From Bin103 sp002238925 (GTDB lineage Bacteria > Spirochaetota > Spirochaetia > SZUA-6 > Bin103), in contig OZ242313.1 of assembly GCA_965208065.1 (NCBI GenBank), positions 3,534,001-3,598,000 of the forward strand: DNA of 64,000 nt. The letters are read 5' to 3'. Of this stretch, positions 36,115 to 44,469 are shown piece by piece. Below the pieces are notes generated by a model. That model saw nothing but the letters and a program-made list of their open reading frames with translations. It searched no databases and was not told where the DNA came from. Made by a program: the position numbers and the translations under genes. Position 1 is the first letter of the stretch; every line of letters begins with the position of its first letter.

Positions 36115-36534
36115 TCAGCCGCGCACCGGGTGATCGTCGTCGCGGCGCCGCCGGGCGATAATCTCGGGAAACTCGTAGTAGATCATGCCGTCGGCCTGCA
36201 CCTCCATGGTCACCCGCGTGCTGTCGACCAGCTGGCCCAGAAACTGTTCCGCCTCATCGATGCTGAAATCGAGATCGACCACCAGATCGGAGACCGTCAG
36301 CCGCCCGCCCAGCCGGTACGCCAGCCGGAACACGCGGTTCACGCGGCGTCCATCCGGGCGCCCATCCCTGCTTGGCGCCGCCGCCGCCCGTCCCGGCCAT
36401 CCGTGCCGGCCACGCACCGGCGAGCGGCCGCCGCGCGACTCGCGCAGCGCGGTGCGTGCCAGGTTCAGAACCAGGAAGATGAACAGGAACGGCAGAATGC
36501 CGACGAACAATCCGAACCCCGGAAACAGCCACAT
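36115..36534 (-). CDS. Membrane-anchored protein with small C-terminal (winged-helix-like) domain
   Basis: The 139-residue protein opens with one hydrophobic helix (MWLFPGFGLFVGILPFLFIF, residues 1-20). A basic, disordered Arg/Gly/Pro linker (about 28-65) follows, then a compact domain (about 66-130) reading RVFRLAYRLGGRLTVSDLV and DSTRVTMEVQADG. The helix-helix-strand pattern resembles a winged helix, but no family is assigned. The ATG at 36534 is fixed by TTGCTT (36569-36564), 17 nt, TACAAT (36546-36541) ending 6 nt before it. It is transcribed with the DUF3500 gene. Confidence 0.7.
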   Translation of the reverse strand: MWLFPGFGLFVGILPFLFIFLVLNLARTALRESRGGRSPVRGRHGWPGRAAAAPSRDGRPDGRRVNRVFRLAYRLGGRLTVSDLVVDLDFSIDEAEQFLGQLVDSTRVTMEVQADGMIYYEFPEIIARRRRDDDHPVRG

Positions 36535-36540
36535 GCGCAG

Positions 36541-36569
36541 ATTGTAGCGCGCCCCAGCCGGGCAAGCAA
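36541..36569 (-). promoter_or_regulatory. Promoter of the 36.5-kb membrane protein/DUF3500 operon
   Basis: TTGCTT (36569-36564), 17-nt spacer, TACAAT (36546-36541). Only 6 nt separate the -10 box from the ATG at 36534. The promoter overlaps the stop of the SDR gene upstream (36570). Confidence 0.6.
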
Positions 36570-37346
36570 TCACTGCGCCAGATAGCCCCCATCTACCGGG
36601 AACGCGACGCCGGTGACGAACGACGCCGCGTCCGAGCACAGCCAAAGCACCGTCTGGGCAATCTCATCCGGTTGCCCCATGCGGCCGCCAGGATACGCCC
36701 GCAGCAGGTGCGCCTTGCGCTCCGGGTGTTCGCGGTAGAAGCCAGTCATCGGGGTCTCGATATGGCCCGGACATACCGCGTTTACCCGAACGCCGGCCGA
36801 AGCGTAGTCGAGCGCCGCGCACTTGGTCAGCCCGACCACGCCGTGCTTGCTGGCATTGTAGGCCGGCTGCCGCTCGCCGATCATGCCGTCGGCGCCGGTG
36901 CCGGCAAGCCCCCAGATCGAGGCAACGTTGCAGATCGCGCCGCTTCCGGCCGGGACCATGTGGCGTAACTGCTGCTGCACGCACAGGAACACGCCGCTGA
37001 GGTTGACCCTGATGGTGTGCTGCCATCTCTCCCAGGAGAGCTCGAGCAGCGGCGTGCCTTCACCGCCGACACCGGCAGCGTTGAGAGCGCAATCGAGCTG
37101 GCCGTAGGCGTCGACCACCGCCTGCGTCATCGCCTCCACCGCGTCCGGGACGGTAACGTCGGCCTCCAGGGCGAGCGCCTGGCCACCGGCCGCCTCGATG
37201 GCATGCGCCGTTTCCTCCGCGCCCTGGCGGTTCGCGTCGGCTACCGCCACCCGCGCCCCCTCCTGCGCAAACGCCGCCGCGGTCGCGCGGCCAATACCGG
37301 AACCACCGCCGGTAATCAGCGCCACCTTGCCGTCGAACCTCATCAC
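36570..37346 (-). CDS. Short-chain dehydrogenase/reductase
   Basis: This 258-residue classical SDR has ALITGGGSGIGRATA near 9-23, LNAAGVGG near 90, the catalytic Ser in NVASIWG near 143, and YNASKHGVV near 162-170. PGHIETPM and FPVDGGYLAQ complete the fold. It should reduce or oxidise a carbonyl with NAD(P)(H); the substrate is unknown. It starts with two consecutive ATGs (37346 or 37343). The 186-nt region upstream is shared with the divergent SLBB gene. Confidence 0.88.
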   Translation of the reverse strand: MMRFDGKVALITGGGSGIGRATAAAFAQEGARVAVADANRQGAEETAHAIEAAGGQALALEADVTVPDAVEAMTQAVVDAYGQLDCALNAAGVGGEGTPLLELSWERWQHTIRVNLSGVFLCVQQQLRHMVPAGSGAICNVASIWGLAGTGADGMIGERQPAYNASKHGVVGLTKCAALDYASAGVRVNAVCPGHIETPMTGFYREHPERKAHLLRAYPGGRMGQPDEIAQTVLWLCSDAASFVTGVAFPVDGGYLAQ

Positions 37347-37494
37347 TCACCCAGCTTCTGCGGGTATCTGTCGAGATCTCTCATGGTTTCCTCCGCGCGA
37401 TCGCCAGTCTCAACAGCGAAGGATAGCACATCGCGCATACGGCAACTGGGGGCCTGTCATCAGATTCGGCGGGGGTTGCGGGCGACCGGAAGCG

Positions 37495-37524
37495 TTGCCG
37501 CGGGTGGCCGGTCGCAGGTAGGAT
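37495..37524 (+). promoter_or_regulatory. Promoter of the SLBB export protein gene
   Basis: TTGCCG (37495-37500), 18-nt spacer, TAGGAT (37519-37524), 8 nt before the ATG at 37533. The rest of the 37347-37532 intergenic stretch shows no other clear signal. Confidence 0.5.
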
Positions 37525-37532
37525 CGCTGCAC

Positions 37533-39167
37533 ATGAATAGCGGCCCGTGGAAAAACTCCAGCGGCATTCGAGCGGCGATCCGTCCCGGCTGGCTGCGCTG
37601 CTTCTCGGTCACATGTGCCCTGGTGTGTGCGATCTTTGCGTCGTTCCGCGGCCGGTGTTGGCAGGCGCCGCTGGCGGTGCTCGTGATGTGCGCGGGCGCC
37701 GGCAGCCTGCCCGCCCAGACCGCCGCCGCGGGTGCCGGCTCCGGCACGGTGGAGTTTCGCCAGCAACTGCCGCTCGGCGCGGTTACCGGCGATGCCCGAA
37801 CCCTGCGCCAGCGCATCCTGAGCGCCACCAGCTATCGAATGACCGCCGGCGATACCTACGAACTGCAGATTCAGCTCGGCTCCGACCGGGTCAATACGTT
37901 CCCGCTGGTGCTGCAGGACGACTATCGCCTGGAGATTCCGTACGTCGGTACCGTCGAGGTTCGCGACCGCCTGTTCAGCGATGGGCGCCGCGAGATCGTG
38001 CGCCGCATCAAGGAGCAGGTTCCGGCGCGCTTCGTCAGCTTCGTGCTCAAGCAGCCGGCCCTGTTCGACGTATTCATCTACGGCGGGGTTGCCAATCCTG
38101 GCATCTATACGGTTACGCCATTGTCGCGGGTGTCGGATCTGATCACCGTCGCCGGAGGACCGCAGGCGGGCAGCAGCCTGCGCCGCGTGGAACTGACCCG
38201 CGACGACCTGACCCGCACCATCGACCTCACCCGCTTCTCCACCCACGGCGAGCTGGACGCCAACCCGACGCTGACGCCGGCCGACCGGGTGCGCGTCCCG
38301 CGCGCCGAGCGCCTGGTGTCGGTGGCCGGCTCGGTGGCGTTCCCGGGCGTGTACGACCTGCTCGCCGGCGAGGGAATCGACGACCTGATCCGTTTCGCCG
38401 GCGGCCTGACCGGCGTGGACAGCGACAACCGGCTGTCGGTGCTGCGCGGGCGCCCGGTACCGCAGGTGGTGGAACTCGGTCCGGCGCAGTGGCGTACGTT
38501 CGCGCTCCGCGATGGCGACCGGGTCGAAGCGGCGCCGGTAGCGCGCACGGAGCGCATGGTACTGGTGCAGGGAGCGCTGTTCGGTGAGCCCGGCGGCGCC
38601 GCGCCGCGACCGATCCCGGAGCAACCGGTAGTGGTGCTGCTGCCCTACGCGGGCGGCCTGACCGTACTGCAGGTCCTGGAACGGATGGGCGGCCCTACCC
38701 CGCTGGCCCGGGCCGAGCGCAGCAGCGTGCTGCGCGCCGCCACCGGGGCGCGCATCGCCGTGGACGCGGCGGCGCTGTGGGAGCTCCGCGACGCGGCCCT
38801 CGACCTGTTGCTGGAACCGGGCGATCAACTGCACGTGCCGATGCAGGATCTGAACATCTACGTGGCCGGCGAGGTGAACGTCCCGGCCGCGGTTCCCTAT
38901 CAGCCGTCGCTGACCATAGGCGACTACCTGCGCGCGGCCGGCGGCCTGACCGAGGATGGCGGCGCCAGCTTCACGGTAATCGATGCCGACCACGCGCGCA
39001 GCCGCGGCACCTTGTTCACCCGGCCGGCCCCCGGCTCCACGATAATCGCCGACCGGAACGCCTGGGCGGGAACCAGGAACGTGCTCAGCGAGTTGGCCAT
39101 TGTCGCCGGCTTCACCGTGGTGGTGTGGGACCTGGTGTTCAAGGTCTACGACCGGGTTACCGAGTGA
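37533..39167 (+). CDS. SLBB-domain polysaccharide export protein (Wza-like)
   Basis: This 544-residue exported protein has an N-terminal hydrophobic signal (about 35-65, including LAVLVMCAGAGSLPAQ). A Poly_export-like domain follows (about 90-180: YRMTAGDTYELQIQLG, DYRLEIPYVGTV), then three SLBB segments (FIYGGVANPGIYTV near 172; VSVAGSVAFPGVYDL near 262; IYVAGEVNVPAAV near 440), and a C-terminal hydrophobic helix (about 515-535). Such proteins form or gate outer-membrane channels for capsule or exopolysaccharide. No glycosyltransferases, Wzc or Wzx/Wzy are adjacent. Its stop overlaps the next gene's GTG (GTGA). Confidence 0.85.
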   Translation: MNSGPWKNSSGIRAAIRPGWLRCFSVTCALVCAIFASFRGRCWQAPLAVLVMCAGAGSLPAQTAAAGAGSGTVEFRQQLPLGAVTGDARTLRQRILSATSYRMTAGDTYELQIQLGSDRVNTFPLVLQDDYRLEIPYVGTVEVRDRLFSDGRREIVRRIKEQVPARFVSFVLKQPALFDVFIYGGVANPGIYTVTPLSRVSDLITVAGGPQAGSSLRRVELTRDDLTRTIDLTRFSTHGELDANPTLTPADRVRVPRAERLVSVAGSVAFPGVYDLLAGEGIDDLIRFAGGLTGVDSDNRLSVLRGRPVPQVVELGPAQWRTFALRDGDRVEAAPVARTERMVLVQGALFGEPGGAAPRPIPEQPVVVLLPYAGGLTVLQVLERMGGPTPLARAERSSVLRAATGARIAVDAAALWELRDAALDLLLEPGDQLHVPMQDLNIYVAGEVNVPAAVPYQPSLTIGDYLRAAGGLTEDGGASFTVIDADHARSRGTLFTRPAPGSTIIADRNAWAGTRNVLSELAIVAGFTVVVWDLVFKVYDRVTE

Positions 39168-40321
39168 CCTACCTGGACTGGGCCGCCACCGCGCCGCCGC
39201 AAGCGCCGCTGGCGGACGACTTCCAGCTCGGCAACCCCTCCTCCGCGCACGCCTGCGGGCAGCGCCAGCGCCGCGCGCTGGACGCCGCCGTCGCGGATAT
39301 CGGCGCCGCCTGCGGCTGGCCGGCCGCGGAGATCGTCGCCACCGGCGGCGCCACCGAGGCAGACCACCTGGTGCTGTACTCGCCGTTGGCCCACCTGCGC
39401 GACAGCCGGGCGGCGTTCCGCCGCGGCATTGTCCACTCGGCGGTCGAGCACGCCGCCGTAACCGAGCCGGCCCGGCAACTGGCGCGGATGGGCTTCCCGG
39501 TGCAGGTGGCGCCGGTCGGCGCCGACGGCCTGCTCGACCTGGAGCGGTTCGCACCGTGCCTTGACGACGCCACCCGCCTGGTCGCGATCGTCGCCGTGAA
39601 CAACGAGACCGGCGCCATCCAGCCGCTCGCGCAGGCGGCGGAAATCGTGCGCGGCCACGCCCGCCGCATCGGCCGCCGCATTCACTTGCACACCGATGCG
39701 GTGCAGGCGCTGTGCCGCGGGCTGGAGGTGCCGGTTACGGCCGCCGACAGCGCCGCCGCGAGCGCGCACAAGTTGGGCGGCCCGGTAGGCGTCGGGGCAC
39801 TCTGGCTGCGCGGCAATGCCACGCTGGAGGTGCTGCCGCGCGGCGGCGGCCAGCAGGACGGACGCCGGCCCGGCACCGAGAACGTGGCCGGCATGCGCGC
39901 CTTCGCCCGCCAGGCGGCCACCCTGGCCACGGCCGCGGCCGGCCACCTGCGGCGCGCCGCGCGGCTGTGCGAACGGTTGATCGACGGAGCCCGGCGGCTG
40001 CGCCTCGAAGTGGTGCCGCGGCACCGGGTCGAGCGCCCTGACTGCTACTCGCCGTACATCGTCTGCCTGGCGGCGCGCGGCATACCGGCCGAGGTGCTGG
40101 TGCGTGTCCTCAGCGACCAGGAAGTGTACGTGTCGCGCGGGTCGGCGTGCGCTTCGGGCGGCCAGAAGAGCTCGCCCGTGCTGCAGGCAATGGGCGTCCC
40201 GGCACCGGTTGCCGGCGGCGCGTTCCGGGTGTCGACCGGGTGGAGCACCACCGAAGCCGACGTCGACCGCCTGCTCGACTGCCTGGAGCGCACGCTGCCG
40301 CGGCTGCGTGCAGTCGCTTAG
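39164..40321 (+). CDS. Cysteine desulfurase (IscS/NifS family)
   Basis: The 385-residue PLP enzyme releases sulfur from cysteine as a persulfide. It begins TYLDWAATAPP, shows NPSSAHACGQ near 25, ATGGATEADHLVLY near 60, HTDAVQALCRG near 178, the PLP-lysine in SAHKLGGPVG near 202, and the active-site Cys in SRGSACASGGQK near 328. It starts at GTG 39164 overlapping the SLBB gene by 4 nt and is followed 13 nt later by thiI. This pairing matches the dedicated NifZ-ThiI pair of Bacillus, suggesting that it donates sulfur for tRNA 4-thiouridine rather than general Fe-S assembly. Confidence 0.9.
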   Translation: MTYLDWAATAPPQAPLADDFQLGNPSSAHACGQRQRRALDAAVADIGAACGWPAAEIVATGGATEADHLVLYSPLAHLRDSRAAFRRGIVHSAVEHAAVTEPARQLARMGFPVQVAPVGADGLLDLERFAPCLDDATRLVAIVAVNNETGAIQPLAQAAEIVRGHARRIGRRIHLHTDAVQALCRGLEVPVTAADSAAASAHKLGGPVGVGALWLRGNATLEVLPRGGGQQDGRRPGTENVAGMRAFARQAATLATAAAGHLRRAARLCERLIDGARRLRLEVVPRHRVERPDCYSPYIVCLAARGIPAEVLVRVLSDQEVYVSRGSACASGGQKSSPVLQAMGVPAPVAGGAFRVSTGWSTTEADVDRLLDCLERTLPRLRAVA

Positions 40322-40334
40322 GGCCGCCGCGCTC

Positions 40335-41501
40335 ATGACCGAATTCCTCGTCAAGTACGGCGAGATCTCCCTGAAGGGCGCCAATCGCATGGCGTTCGAG
40401 AAGCGCCTGATGCGCAACATCGCGCGCCGGCTGCCGCGCGGGGCCGCACGCGTGCGGCGCACCTGGGGCCGGGTATTCCTGGCCGTGGAGGACGCCCACG
40501 CCGACGAGGCGGCGCGCATCCTGGCGGCCAGCTTCGGCGTGGTGTCGTACGCGCGGGTGGCGCGCTTCGAGAAGACCGAGGCTGCGTTCCCGCAGGCCGC
40601 CGACTTCCTGGCCGGAGAGCTCGCCGCCGGCCGAGGGCAGAGCAGCTTCAAGATCGAGGCAAGCCGCGAAGACAAGCAGTTTTCCCTGGACTCCTACGGC
40701 ATCGCCTGCCTGCTCGGCGACCTGCTGCGCGCCCGGCTGCCCGGCATCACGGTCGACGTGCGGCGGCCCGATGCCACCGTCCGCGTCGAGGTGCGCGACC
40801 ACATCTACGTGTACGCCGGCCAGCACCGCGGTCCCGGCGGGCTGCCGGTGGGCTGCTCGGGGCGCGGCCTGTTGCTGCTTTCCGGCGGCATCGACTCACC
40901 GGTTGCCGGCTACCTGATGGGCGGGCGCGGCCTGGCGGTCGACGCGGTGTACTTCCACGCCTACCCGTTCACCTCCGCCGAGGCGGAACAGAAGGTGCAG
41001 CAGCTGGCCGCCGCCTTGCGCCGCTTCCTGCCCGCCCTGACCCTGTACGTGGTGCCGTTCACCGCCGTGCAGGTGCGCATCAAGGAGTTGGCGCGCGCCG
41101 CGGAAATCACCCTGCTGTCGCGCTGCGCGATGATGAGCATCGCCAGCAAGCTCGCCGCCCGGCACCGCCACGAATGCCTGGTAACCGGCGAGAGTCTCGC
41201 CCAGGTAGCCAGCCAGACGGTGCCGAGCCTGCACCTCACTGGCGGCTACGCCACCGTGCCGGTGTTGCGGCCGCTGATCGGGCACGCCAAGGAGTCGATC
41301 ATCGACATTGCGCGGCGCATCGGCACGTTCGAGATTTCGACCCTTCCCTATCCCGACTGCTGCACGCTGTTCGCGCCCCGCCATCCGGTGATCAACCCGG
41401 TGGTGGCGGAACTGCGCCACTCGTTCGAACGGCTGGACCTGGAAGATCTCCTGGACGAGAGCGTGGCCGGGACGGCAACACCGGCGCCGACCGTGGGGTA
41501 A
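40335..41501 (+). CDS. thiI: tRNA 4-thiouridine synthase ThiI (rhodanese-less)
   Basis: The 388-residue enzyme adenylates U8 of tRNA and inserts sulfur. Residues 1-60 form a ferredoxin-like domain (FLVKYGEISLKGANR). The THUMP domain spans about 60-165 (SSFKIEASREDKQF ... DHIYVYAG). The PP-loop ATPase domain begins at LLLLSGGIDSPVAGY near 178-192 and ends with TLPYPDCCTLFAPRHP. There is no C-terminal rhodanese domain with a sulfur-carrying Cys, as in Bacillus ThiI, so a partner desulfurase is needed and is probably the gene just upstream. The ATG at 40335 gives the canonical N-terminus. Confidence 0.93.
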   Translation: MTEFLVKYGEISLKGANRMAFEKRLMRNIARRLPRGAARVRRTWGRVFLAVEDAHADEAARILAASFGVVSYARVARFEKTEAAFPQAADFLAGELAAGRGQSSFKIEASREDKQFSLDSYGIACLLGDLLRARLPGITVDVRRPDATVRVEVRDHIYVYAGQHRGPGGLPVGCSGRGLLLLSGGIDSPVAGYLMGGRGLAVDAVYFHAYPFTSAEAEQKVQQLAAALRRFLPALTLYVVPFTAVQVRIKELARAAEITLLSRCAMMSIASKLAARHRHECLVTGESLAQVASQTVPSLHLTGGYATVPVLRPLIGHAKESIIDIARRIGTFEISTLPYPDCCTLFAPRHPVINPVVAELRHSFERLDLEDLLDESVAGTATPAPTVG

Positions 41502-41526
41502 CCGCTCCGCGGGCGCGGCGGCCGGC

Positions 41527-41883
41527 TCAGGTGGCCGCGGCGGTCTTGGCCGGCTTGTCGCCCGAGGCGGAACCCGAAGAGGAAGAAGAGTCGGAGCCGC
41601 TCTTGGCGTCGGCCTTGGACGACTTGTCCTTTGCCTTGTCCGTGCCCTTGCCGTCCCCGTCCTTGGCGGCCCCATCCTTGGCAACGGCCTTTTTGCCGCG
41701 GCTGCCGTTCTTGGAGTCGGTCACGTAGAAGCCGGAACCCTTGAAGATGATGCCGGTGCCGCCGCCGATCAGCCGGCGCACGGGCTCGCCGCAGGTAATG
41801 CATTCGGTCAGTGGTTCGGCAGTTATCGACTGCAGGTGTTCGAACCGGTGTCCGCTTGAGCACTCATAGTCGTAGGTGGGCAT
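41527..41883 (-). CDS. FmdB-family zinc-ribbon protein with low-complexity tail
   Basis: The 118-residue protein starts MPTYDYECSSGHRFE, with a CxxC-like ribbon (Cys8 and later CITCGEPVRR near 28-37) and IIFKGSGFYVTD near 45-56; these are defining features of the FmdB/YgiT-type putative regulatory family. Residues about 60-118 are a Lys/Asp/Ser/Gly-rich tail that is probably disordered. Its role is unknown; relatives bind zinc and have been called regulators. Unlike most genes here it has a leader of about 30 nt: TATAGT lies 22 nt upstream and a CCTGGAG ribosome-binding site in between. It is convergent with thiI. Confidence 0.88.
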   Translation of the reverse strand: MPTYDYECSSGHRFEHLQSITAEPLTECITCGEPVRRLIGGGTGIIFKGSGFYVTDSKNGSRGKKAVAKDGAAKDGDGKGTDKAKDKSSKADAKSGSDSSSSSGSASGDKPAKTAAAT

Positions 41884-41969
41884 TGCAGGGTCTCCAGGTG
41901 GCTCTACTATACCGCCGCGAGGCCGCGAAAAGCAACGCGCAGGCGCGGCTCGCGCGGCCCCGATCTCGC

Positions 41970-42785
41970 TCAGGGATCGCGCACGCAAACCCCGCGGGCG
42001 GCGAGCGCGTGCTTGATCTCCCTGACCGTGTAGGTGCCGAAGTGCACCATCGAAGCCACCAGCGCGGCGTCGGCGTGCGCCTGCTCCAACACCTCGTACA
42101 GGTGGTCGGGGTTGCCGGCGCCGCCGGAGGCGACTACCGGGATGGTCAGCGAATCGGCGAGCAGGCGCGTCACTTCCATCTCGTAACCCGCCTGTACGCC
42201 GTCGGTGTCGATCGCGTTGAGCACCACCTCGCCGGCGCCCAGCTCCTGCGCGCGCTGCGCCCACTCCATTGCGTCGAGTTCGGTGGCGCGGCGCATGCCG
42301 TCAATCATCACCCGGTAGCCGCTCGGCATGGCGGCGTCCTTCTTGGCGTCGAGCCCAAGCACGATGCACTGGGTGCCGAATGCGGCCGCGCCCTCGGTGA
42401 TGATGCGCGGATTGCGCACCGCCTGCGAGTTGACCGACACCTTTTCGGCGCCGGCGAGCAGCACCGCCCGCATGTCGGCCACCGACCCGATGCCGCCGCC
42501 CACTGCGAACGGAATGAAAATCTGTTCCGCCACCCGGCGCACCACGTCGAGCATGATGCCGCGCCGCTCGGCGGAGGCGGTGATGTCGTAGAACACCAGC
42601 TCGTCGACACCGTCCCGGTAGTACTGCTGCGCCATCGCCACCGGGTCGCCCACCACCTTGTTGTCGAGGAAGCGCACCCCCTTTGTGGTCTTGCCGTCGC
42701 GTACGTCCAAGCATACGATAACCCGCTTTGCCAGCCCGCCGACCGCGCTGCCGGGCGCGTCCGCCGCACGTGTCGATTGTGTCAT
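41970..42785 (-). CDS. hisF: Imidazole glycerol phosphate synthase, cyclase subunit
   Basis: This 271-residue (beta-alpha)8 barrel uses ammonia from HisH to form IGP and AICAR in histidine synthesis. AKRVIVCLDVRDGKTTKGV near 20-38 holds the first catalytic Asp; IPFAVGGGIGSVADMRAVL near 90-108, KVSVNSQAV and LNAIDTDGVQAGYE near 180-193 (second catalytic Asp) are diagnostic. The first 18 residues are an extension compared with E. coli HisF. It lies one base after hisH; no other his genes are here, so these may be orphan his genes or a paralogous pair. Confidence 0.95.
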   Translation of the reverse strand: MTQSTRAADAPGSAVGGLAKRVIVCLDVRDGKTTKGVRFLDNKVVGDPVAMAQQYYRDGVDELVFYDITASAERRGIMLDVVRRVAEQIFIPFAVGGGIGSVADMRAVLLAGAEKVSVNSQAVRNPRIITEGAAAFGTQCIVLGLDAKKDAAMPSGYRVMIDGMRRATELDAMEWAQRAQELGAGEVVLNAIDTDGVQAGYEMEVTRLLADSLTIPVVASGGAGNPDHLYEVLEQAHADAALVASMVHFGTYTVREIKHALAARGVCVRDP

Positions 42786-42786
42786 T

Positions 42787-43410
42787 TCAGGGACTCCAGG
42801 ACAGGAAATTGCCCAGCAGGCGCAGGCCCCAGTGTCCCGACTTCTCGGCATGGAACTGGGTAGCCACGATGTTCCCGGCCGCGACGATGGCGGCGAACTC
42901 GCGCCCGTACCAGGTTGCCCCCACCGTGGCTTGCGCGGCCGCGGGCGCGACGCTGAAGGAATGCACGAAGTAGAAGCGGGCGCCGTCGTCGATGCCGGCC
43001 ACCAGCGGGTGGGCGCGGCGCTGCCGGACCACGTTCCAGCCCATGTGCGGCACCTTGCGGCCGGGCGCCGGCAGCAGCCGCGTCACCCGGCCCGGTATCA
43101 GGCCGAGACAGTCGGTCGGCCCCTCCTCCGAGGAGTCGAACACGACCTGGCAGCCCACGCAGATGCCGAGCATCGGCCGGCCCGCCCGATGCACCTCGCG
43201 CAGCGCTTCGTCCAGCCCGCGGTTGCGCAGCACCGCCATCGCGGCATCGGCGCCGCCGACGCCCGGGAATATGACCCGCCGCGCGCGGCGCACCCGCTCC
43301 GGGTCGCCGCTGGTGACCGAGGCCGCGCCGAGGTGGGCTACGGCGAGTTCCACGCTGCGCAGGTTGCCCGCCTCGTAGTCGACGATTACCAGGTCGTCAC
43401 TGCTGCTCAT
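42787..43410 (-). CDS. hisH: Imidazole glycerol phosphate synthase, glutaminase subunit
   Basis: This 207-residue class I glutamine amidotransferase feeds ammonia to HisF. The N-terminus is IVDYEAGNLRSV, the nucleophile elbow is GICVGCQV (about residues 82-89; most homologues have GICLGMQ), and the catalytic His-Glu pair lies in QFHAEKSG near 189-196. PHMGWN and YFVHSF are conserved features. The start overlaps the end of the upstream lipoprotein gene by 14 nt. The extra Cys next to the elbow (GCQ) is unusual but leaves the catalytic Cys intact. Confidence 0.93.
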   Translation of the reverse strand: MSSSDDLVIVDYEAGNLRSVELAVAHLGAASVTSGDPERVRRARRVIFPGVGGADAAMAVLRNRGLDEALREVHRAGRPMLGICVGCQVVFDSSEEGPTDCLGLIPGRVTRLLPAPGRKVPHMGWNVVRQRRAHPLVAGIDDGARFYFVHSFSVAPAAAQATVGATWYGREFAAIVAAGNIVATQFHAEKSGHWGLRLLGNFLSWSP

Positions 43411-44395
43411 CGCCGCCTCCCGGCTGTTCTTCGCCGAGCATGGCGCCCAGCAGCTCCACCATCACCGCCCGCGGAATCCGCAGCCCGCGGAAGTCGATCG
43501 TGCCCTCGTCGGTGGCCGACACCTCCACCCCGCGCAGCCGCGCCGCGGTGAGCAGGTCGAACTGTTGCAGGAGGGTCACCACCAGCAGCCGGGTAAGGGC
43601 CACGAACGGCTCCGGATCGTCGGCCTCCACGGCCAGCCCGCCCACCATGGCCACCTGCTCGCCGGCACCGTCAGGCACCCGTCCGGACACCCAGGCCGCC
43701 TGCGTCGGAACCCGCGCGGCCGCCGGGCCGATGGTGGGGTCGTACTGCTCGGCCAGCGCCACGGTGTCGGTCAGGTAGGCGAACAGGTGCGCCCCGGTGC
43801 GATTCGCCGCCGCCGGGTGAACCGGCAGCGGCGCACCTTCGAGCGCGATGCGAATCATCTCCTTCACCTCCGGGTCCGCGGGGTCCGACGCGTCGGCCAC
43901 GAACGGATCGAGCCAGAACAGGAAAATCAGATTCGGGAACACCAGGATGCCGAAGCCGGTGGCCGGGTTGCTCCAGAAGTGGCGCACGCCACTGTCGTCC
44001 ACGGTCTGAAAGGCAAGGTCGCTCAGATGCAACTGCCAGCCCATCAGTTGCGCCGGGTAGCGGCCCGCGGGCACCAGCGCCAGCGTCGCGCCGCGATCCC
44101 CGGGCCGCAGGCTCAGCACCATGCGGTTGGTCGAGGCTGACAGCGTGTCGACGTCCGTCTGCAGGCCCGGCGGCAGCAGGGCGTTCACGTCGAAGTGGGT
44201 AAACAGGTCATCGAGCAGCGGCTGGCGCACCGTGACGACAAGTTGCGCGTCGCCCGGGGCCGGGCCCACCTGTTCATGCGCCGGGCGCGCCGCCGGACCG
44301 GAGGCGCAGCCGACCGCCAGCAGGGTGAGCGCGGCGGCGAAGAACTTCCGGCCACGCCGTACCGGGCGGACACGGCGGCAGCGGGCCGCGCACAC
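43397..44395 (-). CDS. Predicted lipoprotein of unknown function
   Basis: The 332-residue protein carries a lipoprotein signal: a basic N-terminus, then FFAAALTLLAVGCAS with a lipobox Cys near residue 30. The mature part has no recognised domain; it contains a hydrophobic stretch (FGILVFPNLIFLFWLDPF, about 150-167) and an alpha/beta segment (VTVRQPLLDDLFTHFDVNALLP). DAQLVVTVRQPL and the pattern of short strands could be a periplasmic sensor or scaffold, but I cannot assign it. The start is GTG at 44395, divergent from metX. It overlaps hisH by 14 nt, so the three genes are probably one transcript. Confidence 0.72.
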   Translation of the reverse strand: MCAARCRRVRPVRRGRKFFAAALTLLAVGCASGPAARPAHEQVGPAPGDAQLVVTVRQPLLDDLFTHFDVNALLPPGLQTDVDTLSASTNRMVLSLRPGDRGATLALVPAGRYPAQLMGWQLHLSDLAFQTVDDSGVRHFWSNPATGFGILVFPNLIFLFWLDPFVADASDPADPEVKEMIRIALEGAPLPVHPAAANRTGAHLFAYLTDTVALAEQYDPTIGPAAARVPTQAAWVSGRVPDGAGEQVAMVGGLAVEADDPEPFVALTRLLVVTLLQQFDLLTAARLRGVEVSATDEGTIDFRGLRIPRAVMVELLGAMLGEEQPGGGDEQQ

Positions 44396-44423
44396 CGCCG
44401 GCGGACCGTCTATCCTGGAACGT

Positions 44424-44436
44424 GAAACAGTGTTTC
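44424..44436. promoter_or_regulatory. Perfect 13-bp palindrome GAAACA-G-TGTTTC
   Basis: The inverted repeat (44424-44429 and 44431-44436, central G) ends three bases before the -35 box of the metX promoter and lies between the divergent lipoprotein and metX genes. Its position fits an operator; the regulator is unknown. Confidence 0.45.
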
Positions 44437-44439
44437 GGT

Positions 44440-44469
44440 TTGACTGATTGCGAATGATGGCCGTAAAAT
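44440..44469 (+). promoter_or_regulatory. Promoter of metX-metW
   Basis: TTGACT (44440-44445), 18-nt spacer, TAAAAT (44464-44469). The predicted start near 44476 leaves a leader of about 75 nt before the metX ATG. I looked for a SAM riboswitch in this leader and found no convincing consensus. Confidence 0.6.
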
